64,000 nucleotides of DNA from Oncomelania hupensis. Taxonomy: Eukaryota; Mollusca; Gastropoda; Littorinimorpha; Pomatiopsidae. The stretch is taken from positions 53,720,236 to 53,784,235 of the forward strand of contig CM072515.1 in the NCBI GenBank assembly GCA_036898135.1. The letters run 5' to 3'. Under the pieces are notes generated by a model. The model ran no database searches and was not told where the DNA came from. It was given only the letters and a program-made list of their open reading frames with translations. Each line of letters begins with the position of its first letter. Within the stretch, counting starts at the first letter, position 1. The translations under genes and the position numbers were made by a program. Shown in pieces: positions 22,632-33,779 of this stretch.

Positions 22632-24448
22632 CTATCCTGTCCCATAACCCGGAGGTCGTAGGGGCACCACAGATCATCGTTTAACCAGCATACTCCAACT
22701 TTCTCTGTTCTCAGCAGCCCTGATGGCTTCGCTCAGTGTCAAACCAGTCTATTCTCGAATGTTGTCCTCTTTTTCGGTCTCCCTCTTCTCCTATCTCCTT
22801 GCACTGTGCCTTGCAGAATGGTCTTTGCAAGGCCTGATGATCTGGTGACGTGGCTATACCATCGGAGTTTCCGTTTCTTCACCACTGTGAGCAGGTCATC
22901 ATGTTGTCCCATGGCTTGTGTGATGGTCTGTCGGACTTCGTCGTTGGTGATGTGTTGGGTATTGGAAATGCCCAGAAGTCTTCTGTAGCACCTCATCTCC
23001 ATGCTTTGTATTCTTCGATGTAGATCTGCTGTGAGGGTCCATGCTTCGCAAGCATATAGAAAGATGGGGATGACAAGGGAGCGCAGCAGTCTTACTTTGG
23101 AATGTAGACTGATGGTCCTGTCTACTGGCTGGTGGGGAGCTTTCGGTTTTACCACTAGGGTTGTTTCAGCAGATTTTTTATGCGGATCAGGGGTTGTCCG
23201 GTCCTGATTTGGCTCGGAAGAGTCCGCTGGACCTAAAGCAATAATAATGTAATGTAATGTAGTGGTCCTGTCTTTCCAAATGGGTTTCAACCTTGTCAGG
23301 GCAGCAGTTGTTTGTGCGATCCTGGAGAGGACTTCCTGTCGGGACCCATTGTCTGACACAATGGCTCCCAAATATTTGAAGCTAAGCACTGTGTTGAGGG
23401 ATTGGCCTTGGACTTTGATGTCCGTGTTGATGCCATTGGTGTTGTTGGTCATCATTTTGATCTTCTCTGCACTTATTTCCATTCCATAAGCTCTGGAGGT
23501 GGTGTCAAGCCTCTGTACCAGCTGTTCAAGTTCTTGTTCCTCTCCAGCCAATCCATCAATGTCATCCGCAAAACGAAGATTGAAGATTGCTCTACCCCCT
23601 ATGCTGACTGTGCCTTCGTGATCTGCAAGAGCATCTGACATGATGCGCTCTAGGAAGATGTTGAAGAGTGTTGGAGAGAATAGGCATCCTTGACGCACAC
23701 CGATTGTTGTTCTGAACCATTTCCCGATGACGCTGTTATGGAGGACTGCACTGGTAGTTTTGTCATACAGGCTTTTGATGACTTCAATAATTTTAGGGCT
23801 GATGTTGTACACTGTCATTGTTACCCATAGCGCTGCATGCCAGACTCGGTCAAACGCCTTGTTGAAGTCTATGAACACATGATATAGATGTTGTTGGTGC
23901 TGTAGGTATTTCTCACAGATTATTCTGAGGTTGAAAATCTGTTCAGTGGTACTTCGCCCTGCCCTGAATCCTGCTTGTTCTTCAGCTATGATTTGTTCAG
24001 CTTGGAATTTCAACCTGTTGAGTATTATTTTCAGGAGGACCTTGCTGGGATGGCTGATGGTGCGGTAATTTTCACATTCCTGAAGGTTACCTTTTTGGGG
24101 AAGAGTGATGACAAGCGACTGGGTCCATGGTTTTGGCCACTCCCCACTCTGCCAAATCTTGTTACAGATAATGGTGAGGGCATCAATCATCGCTTCTCCT
24201 CCTGCTTGTAGCAGTTCCGCGGGTATGTTGTCCACTCCCGCTGACTTCCCTTTCTTCAGCGATTGCACTGCTGCCTCAACTTCTTCCCGGAGAATTGGGA
24301 GGATTTCTTCTTCGTCTCTGTTCTCGGGACATGCTAGATCTGATGGGTCTCCATTTGGTGTATAGTTGTAAAGATCAGAACAGTACTCTGTCCATTTGTC
24401 CAAGACTTCTTGTTCTTCTGTAAGGCATATGCCAGACTCTTTCCAATG
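22632..24448 (-). mobile_element. RTE-like LINE copy c, RT region to 3' end
   Basis: On the + strand it starts with a TATCC-type tail and 3' UTR (GGTCGTAGGGGCACCACAGA) and continues 5'-ward through the complete finger/palm RT region, ending where SINE A begins at ~24449. Copies f and g share the sequence at high identity. It is split by a 150-bp insertion unit at 23124-23273. Confidence 0.93.
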
Positions 24449-24547
24449 ATAATATAAACTGAGGCCTAGTCTGTGCACGGCTGTTAAAAGATCCTGATGA
24501 TCATGTCTTAGACGAACAAGTGCTAACGACACATATTCACCCAGCAA
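22739..24547 (-). pseudogene. Chimeric reverse-transcriptase ORF of LINE copy c
   Basis: A 602-codon open frame and the longest in the window. RT hallmarks are visible: VFIDFNKAFDRVWHA, GVRQGCLFSPTLFN, and the catalytic LRFADDIDG (FADD box), followed by the FKYLG motif, LLRSLVIPIFLYACEAWTL and KKRKLRWYSHVTR. Three oddities show it is not an intact enzyme. The first ~36 codons are antisense SINE A sequence, and the frame opens with TTG, not ATG. Fifty codons after the KPIWKDRT motif come from a family D insertion plus its duplicated target. Near the end a 7-bp deletion relative to copy g shifts the frame after RGRPKKR, replacing WEDNIREWTGL. The endonuclease domain is absent. Function if intact: target-primed reverse transcription of its own RNA. 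Confidence 0.88.
23124..23262 (+). mobile_element. Family D retroposon, copy D3, inserted in LINE copy c
   Basis: 139-bp 5'-truncated copy ending in GGCTCGGAAGAGTCCGCTGG, ACCTAAAGCAATAA and (TAATG)n. It is bracketed by an 11-bp target-site duplication TGGTCCTGTCT at 23113-23123 and 23263-23273. The net insertion of 150 bp is exactly 50 codons and has no minus-strand stop in the host frame. Confidence 0.93.
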
Positions 24548-24730
24548 GCACTAGGTCTCTTCTGCCTATCCCCGATCGTCCAAGATTGTGCCAAGTCTTG
24601 GCGTCAGACGATGCGTCTTAAGGTAGCACGCTGGCGCCTCGGTTAGTTTGAGTTATATTCTGTATAGGTCAGCGCCTCCTTGAGCAGCGCTTGAGCTGGA
24701 AAGGCGTTATTTAAGAACGACTAACATTTG
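24449..24730 (+). mobile_element. SINE family A copy, diverged
   Basis: ATAATATAAACTGAGGCCTA, GTCTGTGCACGGC, AAGATCCTGATGATCATG and TTGAGCTGGAAAGGCGTTAT followed by TTAAGAACGACTAA parallel the SINE A consensus. It abuts the 5' truncation point of LINE copy c in the opposite orientation. Confidence 0.8.
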
Positions 24731-26635
24731 AAAAAAAGCTAAATTCCCTCGAGGTTCCTAAAGCGAGACTATACATATACTATGTTATAAATATATAGTG
24801 TCTAGCAATAACATTCTTTGTGTTATTCTGATTTTCATAGATCGATGAAATGTTTTCTAGTACCTCCATAACATCGAGGTGTGGACGGGATGGCACCGCA
24901 GGGCCTCTTGATACTCATAGCGGTTCAACTGTCATGGACAGGAACACAGCCAACGACCCGTTACCCGACAAGCATTGATCTGTTTAATGTTTGAAAAAGG
25001 TGGGAATAAATCGACTGATGCTGGGGGAAAAAAGGCGCGAAGTCTGATGGCGCCTTAAGTAAGAGTGCTGTACAAATCAATATTACTATTATGTATACAG
25101 CTTTATTAATTATGATATCTACCCCTCTTGGATAGTGCGGCTAACTGATAGTATTAGGGGTCTGGAGGCTTGGCCCAAACATATTCTGTAGGCCACTAGC
25201 GGAGAATCCAGTCATTGGGTTTGGACAGTTGATATATTGACCGTGGCAATGTACATCCAAACAAAAAAGCAAACTTCGAGGTTTTACTTAAGAGGATAAT
25301 GATAGAATTCAAAGAAGGTAATTCCGTCTTCTTTGGTTTTACCGTGATACGCTTTGGGCGGAAAAAAACTCTCTTTATCTGAAGAGGTCTTCGTCCAGAC
25401 AAGGGAGAGGGACGGCTATGGATGGGGCAATGCAGGTCAGTAAGACGTGGGACGTTTGTTTCACAACCACAACAGTCTCACGCCATTAAAAGCAGAGACT
25501 GACTCAGTTTAGTAGGCATGCAATATTTACAACAGAGGATGGAAGAAAACTTTGCTGAACTACAAAACACTCTTTTCAAAACGTTACAAAGCATATTCTG
25601 ATTCTGACGACGTAGGATAATAGGCATGAGCTGAAGAACATTTTGCTACATAACTATCTACAAAGCTCTATTTGTGCTATACAAATACGTCAAATAGCGC
25701 AAACTCAGGTAGTTCACTAGCTATAAAATCTCAGCGTGTTAGCTTAAAAAAAACTAAGAAAAAAAGAAAAAGAAAGCAGTTTAGCTGGAACAAAGTTTGC
25801 CTGGTTGCTGACATAAACAAAATGAACTGGCACTTTATGGTTTCTTTTAAACAGAGCGGGGGTTGTGTTTGTAAGCTGTCTCAAGAGGGCATGTTGCACT
25901 TGTTCCGGACTTTTCCACTAGTGGGCGGAGAAAAAAAAGGAAAACGTGTGTTGCGTGAGTCATTTCCTGTCTAGCGATAATGATAATAATTATCTGTAAT
26001 AGGCGCAGATATATCAGTTCCAGCTGTTTTGCTCTCGTGCAGTCAGCGTGAGCGTCAAATACATTATCATTAGTGTAAAAATAAGTACTGCGGCTTTCTT
26101 TACAAGAGTCCTTTGACAAGAATTTTTTACAAGGCCGCAAATTAGTTGCTAAGCCCAGCAGCTCCACATATAGTTGAGCTTATAGCAAATTGGCCTAATT
26201 ATTATATACACTTTTATGTTTTTTTCTTTCTCACACCACCACGGAAAACACGGCAACCCTTAGTAACAACCAATAGCAGCAAATGAATCAACTTAGTGAT
26301 TGTTGCTGCTCTCACAAGCTTCAGTGGATTTCTTCTCAAGGTTTAAGCATGTTCCTTCCTTGCAGTTACAATATCCAATGCATTATAATTAATAAATGAA
26401 ATTTAAAGTGAGCCAGAGGTAGTGTTTTTTCAAAGTTTTACACTAGATTACATGACCATATAACAGTTTATTACCCTACATTATTGCAGTCAAAGCTTTC
26501 ACATCACCGTGAAAGCAGCTTTAAAAGATATTTCCGATTACTCGATAACATCATTTCGCGATTCAATAAGCAGAGGCTGGGCTTCTTGCGCAGTCGTTTA
26601 ACGAACTGTTTGGTGTTGCACAAAAATACACTGTC

Positions 26636-26636
<1 letters not shown>
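24731..26636. other. Unassigned intergenic sequence
   Basis: Nearly 1.9 kb with no long ORF and no family recognised. GCGCCTTAAGTAAGAGTGCT followed by GTACAAATCAATATTACTATT near 25050-25092 resembles a retroposon 3' end. Confidence 0.4.

Positions 26637-26709
<73 letters not shown>
26637..26709 (+). repeat. (AAT)n tail of LINE at 26710-27430
   Basis: Pure AAT on the + strand, directly at the minus-strand LINE 3' end (CGCTATATAAAAATCCG in LINE sense). Confidence 0.95.
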
Positions 26710-27430
26710 GGATTTTTATATAGCGGGTACTCACCACGCTTTACATAGTCATTACATATAGATACATGCACTCGATGAAACATCACTTTTGCTACAATAC
26801 ACCAAAAGACGGAACAGTAAGGTACAGACTATTTACAACTATGTACATAAATTACAAAAAAAAAAGAAGACCGAAAAAGAGTATTTACAACTATGTGCAC
26901 AAATGACAAAAAAGACAGAAATAGAATAGCAAAAACCTATTCACAGCTATTTATATGCCCGGTTAGGCCCAGGAAGGAAAAACAGTATACATATTTACAG
27001 CCGTGTATACACTTACGGATCAGACATAGACAAAAGATGAGAGAATGGCAGCGGGATACAAATCAATCTGAATAATGCAGTTTGAAGAGGTGGGTTTTGA
27101 GGGCCTTTTTGAATGCTTGTGTTGATTGTATGTTGCGGATATGGGAGGGAAGGGAATTCCACTGCTTAGGTGCGGAGTAAGCGAATGCACGTTGGCCGTA
27201 TGTCTTAGTGCGGGTGACGGGAACCTTGAGTGTGCGAGTGTCAGCAGAAGATCTTAAAGTGCGTGAAGGGGAGTAGACAGACAGTAGATCAGCAAGGTAG
27301 GAAGGACAAGAATCTGTGAAGAAGTTGTGACAGAGAACAGAGAATTTGTACTCTGTGCGTGCTTGCACAGGAAGCCAGTGAAGGGAATGTAGTAGAGGTG
27401 TGATGTGATTGTATTGCTTTTCCAATCTTC
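26710..27430 (-). mobile_element. CR1/L2-type LINE, 3' UTR and ORF2 C-terminus
   Basis: The minus frame ending at 27063 encodes the conserved post-RT C-terminal region of CR1/L2-group LINEs: HITPLLHSLHWLPVQARTEY, then SRTLRSSADTRTLKVP, YGQRAFAYSAPKQWNSLP and KKALKTHLFKLHYSD. This segment is uninterrupted, so the copy is moderately young, but RT and endonuclease are missing through 5' truncation near 27430. The ~350-bp 3' UTR ends at the (AAT)n array. The same frame continues to 27695 in Gly/Lys/Arg-rich sequence that I regard as flanking low-complexity DNA. Confidence 0.85.
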
Positions 27431-28145
27431 TACTCCTCGTCTTCTCAGTCCTCTTCTCCTTCTCCCTACCATCCTTGGCTCTAAAGTGGTGGACGCTGTA
27501 AGGTGAAGGCCAACAATGTGTAAGGTAATGTACGAGAACACCATTATATCGCTTTCCCAAGTTCACGATTTTAATACTTTTCCCAACTCCTCTTTTTCTT
27601 TTCTCCATCTTCACCTCCCCCTCTCCCCCTCTCTTTTTATTTCTCGCTCCTTTCACTCCCACTCCTCCCCCCCCCTTCCTCCATTTTTTTATCATAAACG
27701 ATCCACTATATGCCCCTGATGGTCAAACAAATTGTCAGGTATTGTCTGAAAACGCGGGATCATATCGCTCTCCAAGCTCTCGCTAAAGTTTGCTCAGCGC
27801 AGAGATCGATCTAGCACTACAATAGCATAACATCCTGACAGGGAGAGAGAGAGAGAGAAAGAGAAAGAGAAAGAGACAGCATTGTTAAGTGTGTTTAACT
27901 GCAGTACTGCTGAAATTGAAAGCGTTTGGCGAATACCAGGGCAGCCTATCACATCTCTTGTTTGATTTCATGATGAAATAAATGATCGGAGTATCATGCC
28001 CATCTTTTTATAGCATCTTCAGTGCGGTCCACATATTTATTAGGCAATAAAATGTGTAATGCTAATCTGCCCAGAGCAGCTCAGTCAGCTAGTAAGTGCA
28101 CTATAGTAAAACAACTACTTTTTTCAATCAGACATACTTTAATAT
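27431..28145. other. Unassigned sequence with short GA repeat
   Basis: Pyrimidine-rich 27560-27690 and a (GA)n at 27841-27877; otherwise nothing recognised. Confidence 0.4.
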
Positions 28146-28275
28146 TATTTATACGTATTGTAGAGCGCTTGTCAGCTCAAAGGCTGCTCAAGGTGTTGAA
28201 CGACAGGGCCTATAACTCCAGTCGCCCAATGCCAACTTGCTGTTTCATGTGCACCGACTAGATAACCCAAAGGTC
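28146..28275 (-). mobile_element. SINE A 3' fragment
   Basis: AGAGCGCTTGTCAGCTCAAA, GGCTGCTCAAGGTG and ACTCCAGTCGCCC parallel the antisense SINE A end, diverged. Confidence 0.5.
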
Positions 28276-28640
28276 CTGAACGATCGAGGAGGAATAATTA
28301 TTTGATTATTGGGTTTTTACAATCACGTTTTTTTGCAACGTTCGCATTAATTTTAAATCAACGTTCTTGATGAAAGCTGGGAGGTTAAAGGTATCTCTTA
28401 GCGCTTACCCCCAAATAAACAACTAAATTAGTAATAAATAAATAAATAAATAAAGCTTCATTACTGACGATCGAACAGTAGCGAGACTACAAGACTTCAA
28501 AAGAGAACAACTGATGAACTTTCCCACTCAAAGCACTCTCTTGACAGATCAAAGAAGTTGGAGAGAAACGTACGTTAAATTGGAGATTTGTCTGAATCCG
28601 CGCAAAAGAAGGGTAAAGCTAGTGAAGACTAATATGAATA
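28276..28640. other. Unassigned sequence
   Basis: AT-rich with a short (AAAT)n near 28433-28456. No gene. Confidence 0.4.
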
Positions 28641-28970
28641 CTTTCCTTGCTCACATCATCCCTCTTTCTGCGCCTTCTCCTTCTCCTTCTTCACTCATCT
28701 CACCATCTTCACCTTTTTCAACATTGTCACCATCTTCCTCTTCCTCATCCTTGTCATCATCTTCCTCTTCTTCATCCCTGTCACGTCTTTTTTTTCCTTT
28801 CACCAGCTTCATCTTTTTCACCACTGTCACAATATTCCTGTTCTTCAACCTTGTAACCATCTTCATCTTTTTCATCACGGTCACCATCTTTTTTCTTCTT
28901 TTACCATCTCCATCTTTGTTCATCCTTGTCACCGTCTTCATCTTCCTCGTCCTTCCAGCAATCTCCTTCA
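28641..28970 (+). repeat. Pyrimidine-rich ATCTTC/CACC low-complexity
   Basis: Degenerate TTCATC/CATCTTC/TCACC repeats. The Ser/Phe-rich frame at 28514-29029 is compositional. Confidence 0.65.
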
Positions 28971-29312
28971 AATCTGGTGTTCGTGCACAAGGGGAGAGCG
29001 AGACCCTAATTGAGCAGGAAACAAAGTAGCGCTCGTCTTAAGGCGCCTGAAATTGCCTGCGAGGGATGGCTGGTTATGCATAAAAGATAACATGCTGTCA
29101 CTGATGCTAAAGCCCATCGCTAGCTGACTAACAGACATCCAGGAATGCGGGACTAGCCTGAAGAGCGGTCTGGTGTTAGCTTTCTTTCCCTCCGTTCTGG
29201 TGCAAGAGCGGATACTGAAAGACGTATCAAGGTGGATGCTCTGGATCCAAGCAAGCGACAAGAATTATATAATGTTGGTCCTAAGTGAATAGCTTTGTCC
29301 AAGGGTGGTAGA

Positions 29313-29385
29313 GCCCAGTAAGAAAATGCATGTCCGTCTCGCATGCGCAAGCGACCAGGTTCGATTCTCGACAATGAAGAGCAAT
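29313..29385 (+). mobile_element. Possible tRNA-like SINE head
   Basis: GGTGGTAGAGCCCAGTAAG and, ~40 bp later, CAGGTTCGATTCTCG (B-box-like) are followed by (GAC)n. Spacing fits a tRNA-type promoter, but there is no second copy in the window. Confidence 0.35.
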
Positions 29386-29460
29386 ATGATGACGACGACG
29401 ACGACAACGACCCTAATGAGGATGTCGTTGCTGTTGCTGTTGCTGCTACTGCTGCTGGAG
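29386..29460 (+). repeat. (GAC)n and (TGC/TGT)n short arrays
   Basis: GAC units at ~29391-29412 and GCTGTT-type units at ~29425-29457. Confidence 0.85.
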
Positions 29461-29834
29461 TGTTCCATACGATGACGGACAGCTGACAGTCTCAGAGTAT
29501 CAGAGTGAAAGTGAAGGAGGTTCTACTTTTTCTTTGTAAGGAAATGGAAATTATTATCTCCCGTCCTGCCGCTGCCGCTTCGTTTTTCTTCTGTGGCTTG
29601 GTGCTCATAATGCTAGAAGATGACAGGGTTTGAATACAGAAAACAGGCTGCATAGAAGAAGCGCTCTACGAAATGGTCTGAAATACTTTATATGCCGTAG
29701 AGGAATTCGAAGGCAGAGCTTTGAACTGATTAAAACAATTTGTAAAGGGGAAAAAAACTAAATAAATACCTTATAATTTCAATACCGCCCCCTTATTAGG
29801 CCAAACAATATTTCTGTTTATAGTAATACGGTAT
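29461..29834. other. Unassigned sequence
   Basis: Nothing recognised. Confidence 0.4.
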
Positions 29835-29930
29835 CCCGACCGATCCTAATTTTCTGGCCCGACCCTACACTTTTTTAGGGATCGTCTGGTAAAGAAAAAA
29901 AAGAAAAAAGCCAAAAAAATCGCACCCAAG
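29835..29930. repeat. Short dispersed repeat, also at 55215-55290
   Basis: GGCCCGACCCTACACTTTTT followed by AGGGATCGTCTGG and a poly-A-rich stretch matches GGCCCAACCCTACACTTTTT and GGGATCGTTTGGGG near 55245-55280. Confidence 0.6.
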
Positions 29931-30138
29931 CTGAAAAATGTTTCAAAAAAAAGAAAAAAAAGAAAGCCGACCCACCGATTTTATTTTCTTATGTTACCGT
30001 CAACTGAATTTTTGGGGACTTTCACAATCGCTTACGGAAGTTTCTCAAATGTGCAATCTAGACTACAAAATAGAATCCAAACGTCGCACAACAAGCATCC
30101 CCGTCCACACTGAAGTGAATGGACAAGTTAAAATAGTG

Positions 30139-30142
<4 letters not shown>

Positions 30143-30195
<53 letters not shown>

Positions 30196-30254
30196 GAGAG
30201 AGAGAGGTAGAGAGAGAGAGAGAGTGAGAGAGAGAGTGAGAGAGAGAGTGAGAG
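30143..30254 (+). repeat. (GA)n microsatellite
   Basis: GA with GGTA and GTGA interruptions. Confidence 0.95.
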
Positions 30255-30539
30255 AAGATGGGAATCGCTTTGGCACAGCTGTCCCTGAGAAAAGGGCCAA
30301 CTTACTGCCTCTCTCCCTTGCGACCAACAGTGCATAAAGCCTTTAACTTAATGTGACCATTGCTTTTGACAATGACCTTTGTTTATTGGGCTGTGAGGAT
30401 AAACTATTCATGAATCCCAAACATTGGCTGACACTCACACAATTAGCTCCTACAAAACACAACAGGCGATGAAGCTCTCAGGAACAAGCTGTACGGACCC
30501 TGTGCAATAACTTCAGACAACACACTCGTGGTGGAGGAT

Positions 30540-30767
30540 AAAAAAGGAGGAGAAGAAGAGGAAAAGAGAAGGAAGAAAAAGAAGAGACGGAGAAGAAAGA
30601 GAAGGAAGAAAAAGAAGAGACGGAGAAGGAGAAGAAAGAAAACTGTTGTTGTTGCTGCTGTTAATAATTGCAATGACAAAGAAGAAGAAGAAGAAGAAGA
30701 AGAAGAAGAAGAAGAAGAAGAAGAAGAAGACAATAATGATTATGACGACGACGACGACGACGACGAC

Positions 30768-30810
<43 letters not shown>

Positions 30811-30823
30811 CCGAAGATGGTGG

Positions 30824-30906
<83 letters not shown>
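30540..30906 (+). repeat. (GAA)n-(GAC)n-(GAT)n compound array
   Basis: Purine-rich from 30540. Pure GAA 30680-30730, GAC 30745-30768, GAT 30769-30811, a short CCGAAGATGGTG interruption, then GAT to 30906. The long open frames in all registers are repeat translations. Confidence 0.97.
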
Positions 30907-30908
<2 letters not shown>

Positions 30909-31176
30909 GAAGGTGGTGAATTGAACAGTGAATTCCAACCCTGTGGTACTCCAAACAGCTTATTACTGGGAATACAATGGAATTATTGGCAAACTGGAAA
31001 CTCGCCATCAAACTACCGAGGGGAGAGAAAGAGAAGGAGAAAATGCTTCAGGGAACAGCGAGCCTAATAAAATTATAGGCACAGGTTGTTTGCTTCAATC
31101 ACAACCTCAAAAGAGCTGAAGTCATTGTTTTTTTTATACATTTCCCAACAAAGAAACTAATAGGGAGGGATGAGGA

Positions 31177-31250
<74 letters not shown>
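31177..31250 (+). repeat. (GA)n microsatellite
   Basis: Nearly pure GA. Confidence 0.95.
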
Positions 31251-31252
<2 letters not shown>

Positions 31253-31350
31253 GTTAAAGTTGAAACTTTAATCGGATATGCTCAATTAGATTTTAGGCAA
31301 AGCCTAATCTTACAACCTGGTGCTTCAACGGATAATGAACCAACATGATG
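31251..31350 (-). mobile_element. LINE 3' end with (TTCAAC)-like tail
   Basis: In minus sense: GGTTGTAAGATTAGGCTTTG, CCGATTAAAGTTTCAACTTT, then (CT)n. A related copy lies at 33085-33175. I interpret both as 3' ends of one LINE family, based on tail style. Confidence 0.5.
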
Positions 31351-31482
31351 TTCCCCCCTGTTACTGAACTTGCTTGACACGCAAGCTCAGATAGTGGAAG
31401 AAGAAGATAGTGCATAGGGAGGGATAAGGAGGGTGGGAAGGAAGGAAAGGTATGGAGGGAGAGAGGGAGGGAAGGAGGAAGA

Positions 31483-32994
31483 CTTTGACTTTGACTTTGA
31501 CATTTTATTGAATAAACAACACGTTCATTTCAAATGGGAAAGTGGGGAGGGGATGCATCGAAATATCAGGTCTCATAATATTTTACAAACACATACGCAC
31601 TATCGTAAAAACAAAACTATCAACTGGAACAAGAAAGTTGCTAATTAACTTAGATCTAGAGTCTTCGATTTTTCACACGCACAGTCTTCCAATCTCTATG
31701 GTTGGTTGTTTAACATCATCTTATCATTTTCTTTTCTTAGCAAGTGTTTTACCAACTAGAAGTCATACCAAGTTTAAACGTCCTACTTATGTGTGCAACA
31801 TTAACAAACTGTTACGTGAAAGCAAACTGCGCTCTTATCTTCATTCTCTTCTTTAAAGGAAAACAGTTTATCTACATTGTATTTATAGCGACATGCGCAT
31901 GTGTTGTCAGTTAAAAACGATCCGAATGACCCTTTACAGACAAAAAGACTTGGCGTTAGGCACGATCTCTTTGCTTATTTGTTCATTTCACACATTCGCT
32001 CCTTCATTCTCTATGGAATAATAACGTAGAAAAATACAAAATGGCAAACATAATGTAATCAAAAACTGGGTTGTTCAGAAGAAGGAGAATGTTATGTAAA
32101 GCTGGATAATTCATCGCCCGCTGACATCACAACTGATGCATCATGGTTGTCTTCTTGGATCAGCGTTTTCAGTATTTGGACATCGTCTCTGAGTTCATCA
32201 TAGGCATTACATTCAAATAAAATATGAATCTCGTCTTCGAGACGCTCCTCGCACACAGGACAAAAGAACTGCTTGACAGACGCCTCTGTCCTGTAACGCT
32301 TCCTATGGGTGTTAATGGGTGAGATACCAAAACGGAATTGAGTGTAGGCGTCTCTGAAACATCTTAACTGGGGATAATCAAAGTAAGATTCAGCTTTAAA
32401 AACCCTTTTAAATGATGCATAAAAGTCAAATCTGTCACTTGTTGTTAAGGCAACGCTCCAATCCTGTGTGAAACGGTCAATTAACCTTTGACGAAATAAA
32501 TTAATAAAGGCAGGAATATCTCCAACACTCTGTTGAGTCCAAGCGTCTGCGAACCCATTATCAAACATGAGGTTCTTAAGGTGGTACACCCAAGTTTTCT
32601 TGCCTGCATCACACATTTGGTCTAACATAATATATGCCTTCTTTGGAAGTCTTCCCCGGGGTAACCCCATTAGCTTTATCCAATATTTCACACACCTAAT
32701 CGCTGATGTAATATACAAAGGATATCTTCCCAGATCTCCGAAAATCATTTTGTTTGGCGTCTGTTGACCGACATGCAAAAATCTCTTGCAAGCAAAAAGG
32801 TGGACCTTTTCCAAACTATCGAATTGTTGAAGTCCCCAAATTTCTGCTCCGTACATGAGTACTGGTAAAACTTGAGCATCAAAAATCTTAAAAAATATAT
32901 CTCTACGTATATCCCCAAGTCTGAAAAGACATCTTAAAATGTGAATAGTTCTTACTTTAGCCTTAGAAGCTAATTCGCCTACGGCCAATGTCAT
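31483..32994 (-). mobile_element. Non-LTR retrotransposon copy, C-terminal ORF and 3' UTR
   Basis: A 1.5-kb 5'-truncated LINE on the minus strand. Its ORF ends at 32092; the ~600-bp remainder is 3' UTR, ending TTGTTTATTCAATAAAATG followed by (TCAAAG)n at ~31483-31500. It is flanked on both sides by fragments of another LINE 3' end (31251-31350, 33085-33175). No TSD established. Confidence 0.75.
32092..32994 (-). pseudogene. LINE ORF C-terminal region (after RT)
   Basis: A 300-codon open frame. It begins inside the region that normally follows the RT palm (LMYGAEIWGL, VHLFACKRFLHV, LGRYPLYITSAIRCVKYWIK), continues with GFADAWTQQSVGD, FRQRLIDRFTQDW and FRFGISPINTHRKRYR, and finishes with a CCHC-like CPVC(x10)H(x4)C motif before LFECNAYDELRDDV. 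This arrangement is common among invertebrate and fish non-LTR elements; I cannot assign the clade. No endonuclease or catalytic YADD remains, so it cannot be autonomous. The frame is intact, implying a recent insertion. The first codon region coincides with the truncation point, so the apparent start is not native. Confidence 0.85.
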
Positions 32995-33084
32995 TGAAAG
33001 TTTTGTTGGGAAGGAGGAAGAGAGAGAGAGAGTGAAAGGAATAAAGAGTGAGAGAGAGGGAGGGAGAGAGCGAGAGTGAGAGAT

Positions 33085-33175
33085 ATGCTGAAGTGAACGT
33101 TGAAATTGACGTTGAAACTTTAATTGGATACAGGTTTTGGACAGAGCCCGATATTACAACCCGTCCTTTAACGTT
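33085..33175 (-). mobile_element. LINE 3' end with (TTCAAC)-like tail, second copy
   Basis: Minus sense: GGTTGTAATATCGGGCTCTG, CCAATTAAAGTTTCAACGTC, AATTTCAACG, then TC-rich DNA. Counterpart of 31251-31350. Confidence 0.5.
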
Positions 33176-33189
33176 ACGAACATTCACAA

Positions 33190-33533
33190 TAGCGATTACT
33201 GACAAAGACTAAAGGAAACATGGGAAGGGGCGGGAGGGAGGGGAGGCGGTGAGAGGGGAAGAAGTAAGGAAAGATAATCGCTCGGGGGAACGTTGAATCT
33301 AGCAAACTTCCAACCTGTTATCTCTTTGAATCACAGCTTCGTGGAAAAATAACTTTTGGCTGTTGGCAACGTGTTATTTAATAATCTCCTGATTGTTCTG
33401 AAAACTGCCGTTCCTCAAAGATTTAGTATTTGTTTTATGACCGTTATTATTTTGCAATCTTCTCAAGATTTCAGATAATACAGTCATTTGCTTTCGGCTT
33501 TGGTTCCAGCACAGATAAAGAAGTCGTCGTCGC
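33190..33533. other. Unassigned sequence
   Basis: G-rich 33220-33270, otherwise nothing recognised. Confidence 0.4.
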
Positions 33534-33535
33534 TG

Positions 33536-33617
<82 letters not shown>

Positions 33618-33618
33618 T
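33534..33618 (+). repeat. (ATC)n microsatellite
   Basis: Nearly pure ATC. Confidence 0.95.
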
Positions 33619-33685
33619 AAGTCGATGGGTTTTGGTGTTACTGGACTTATAACACTTTTCAACCTTTACTCTCTGAAGAATTAGA

Positions 33686-33779
33686 AAGAAGAAGAAGAAG
33701 AAGAAGAAGAAGAAGAAGAAGAAGAAGAAGAAGAAGAAGAAGAAGAAGAAGAAGAAGAAGAAGAAGAAGAAGAAGAAGA
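33686..33779 (+). repeat. (GAA)n microsatellite
   Basis: Pure GAA, 94 bp. Confidence 0.97.

Noticed and set aside
28514..29029. 171-codon ORF
   Set aside because: Pyrimidine-rich repeat composition; no motif.
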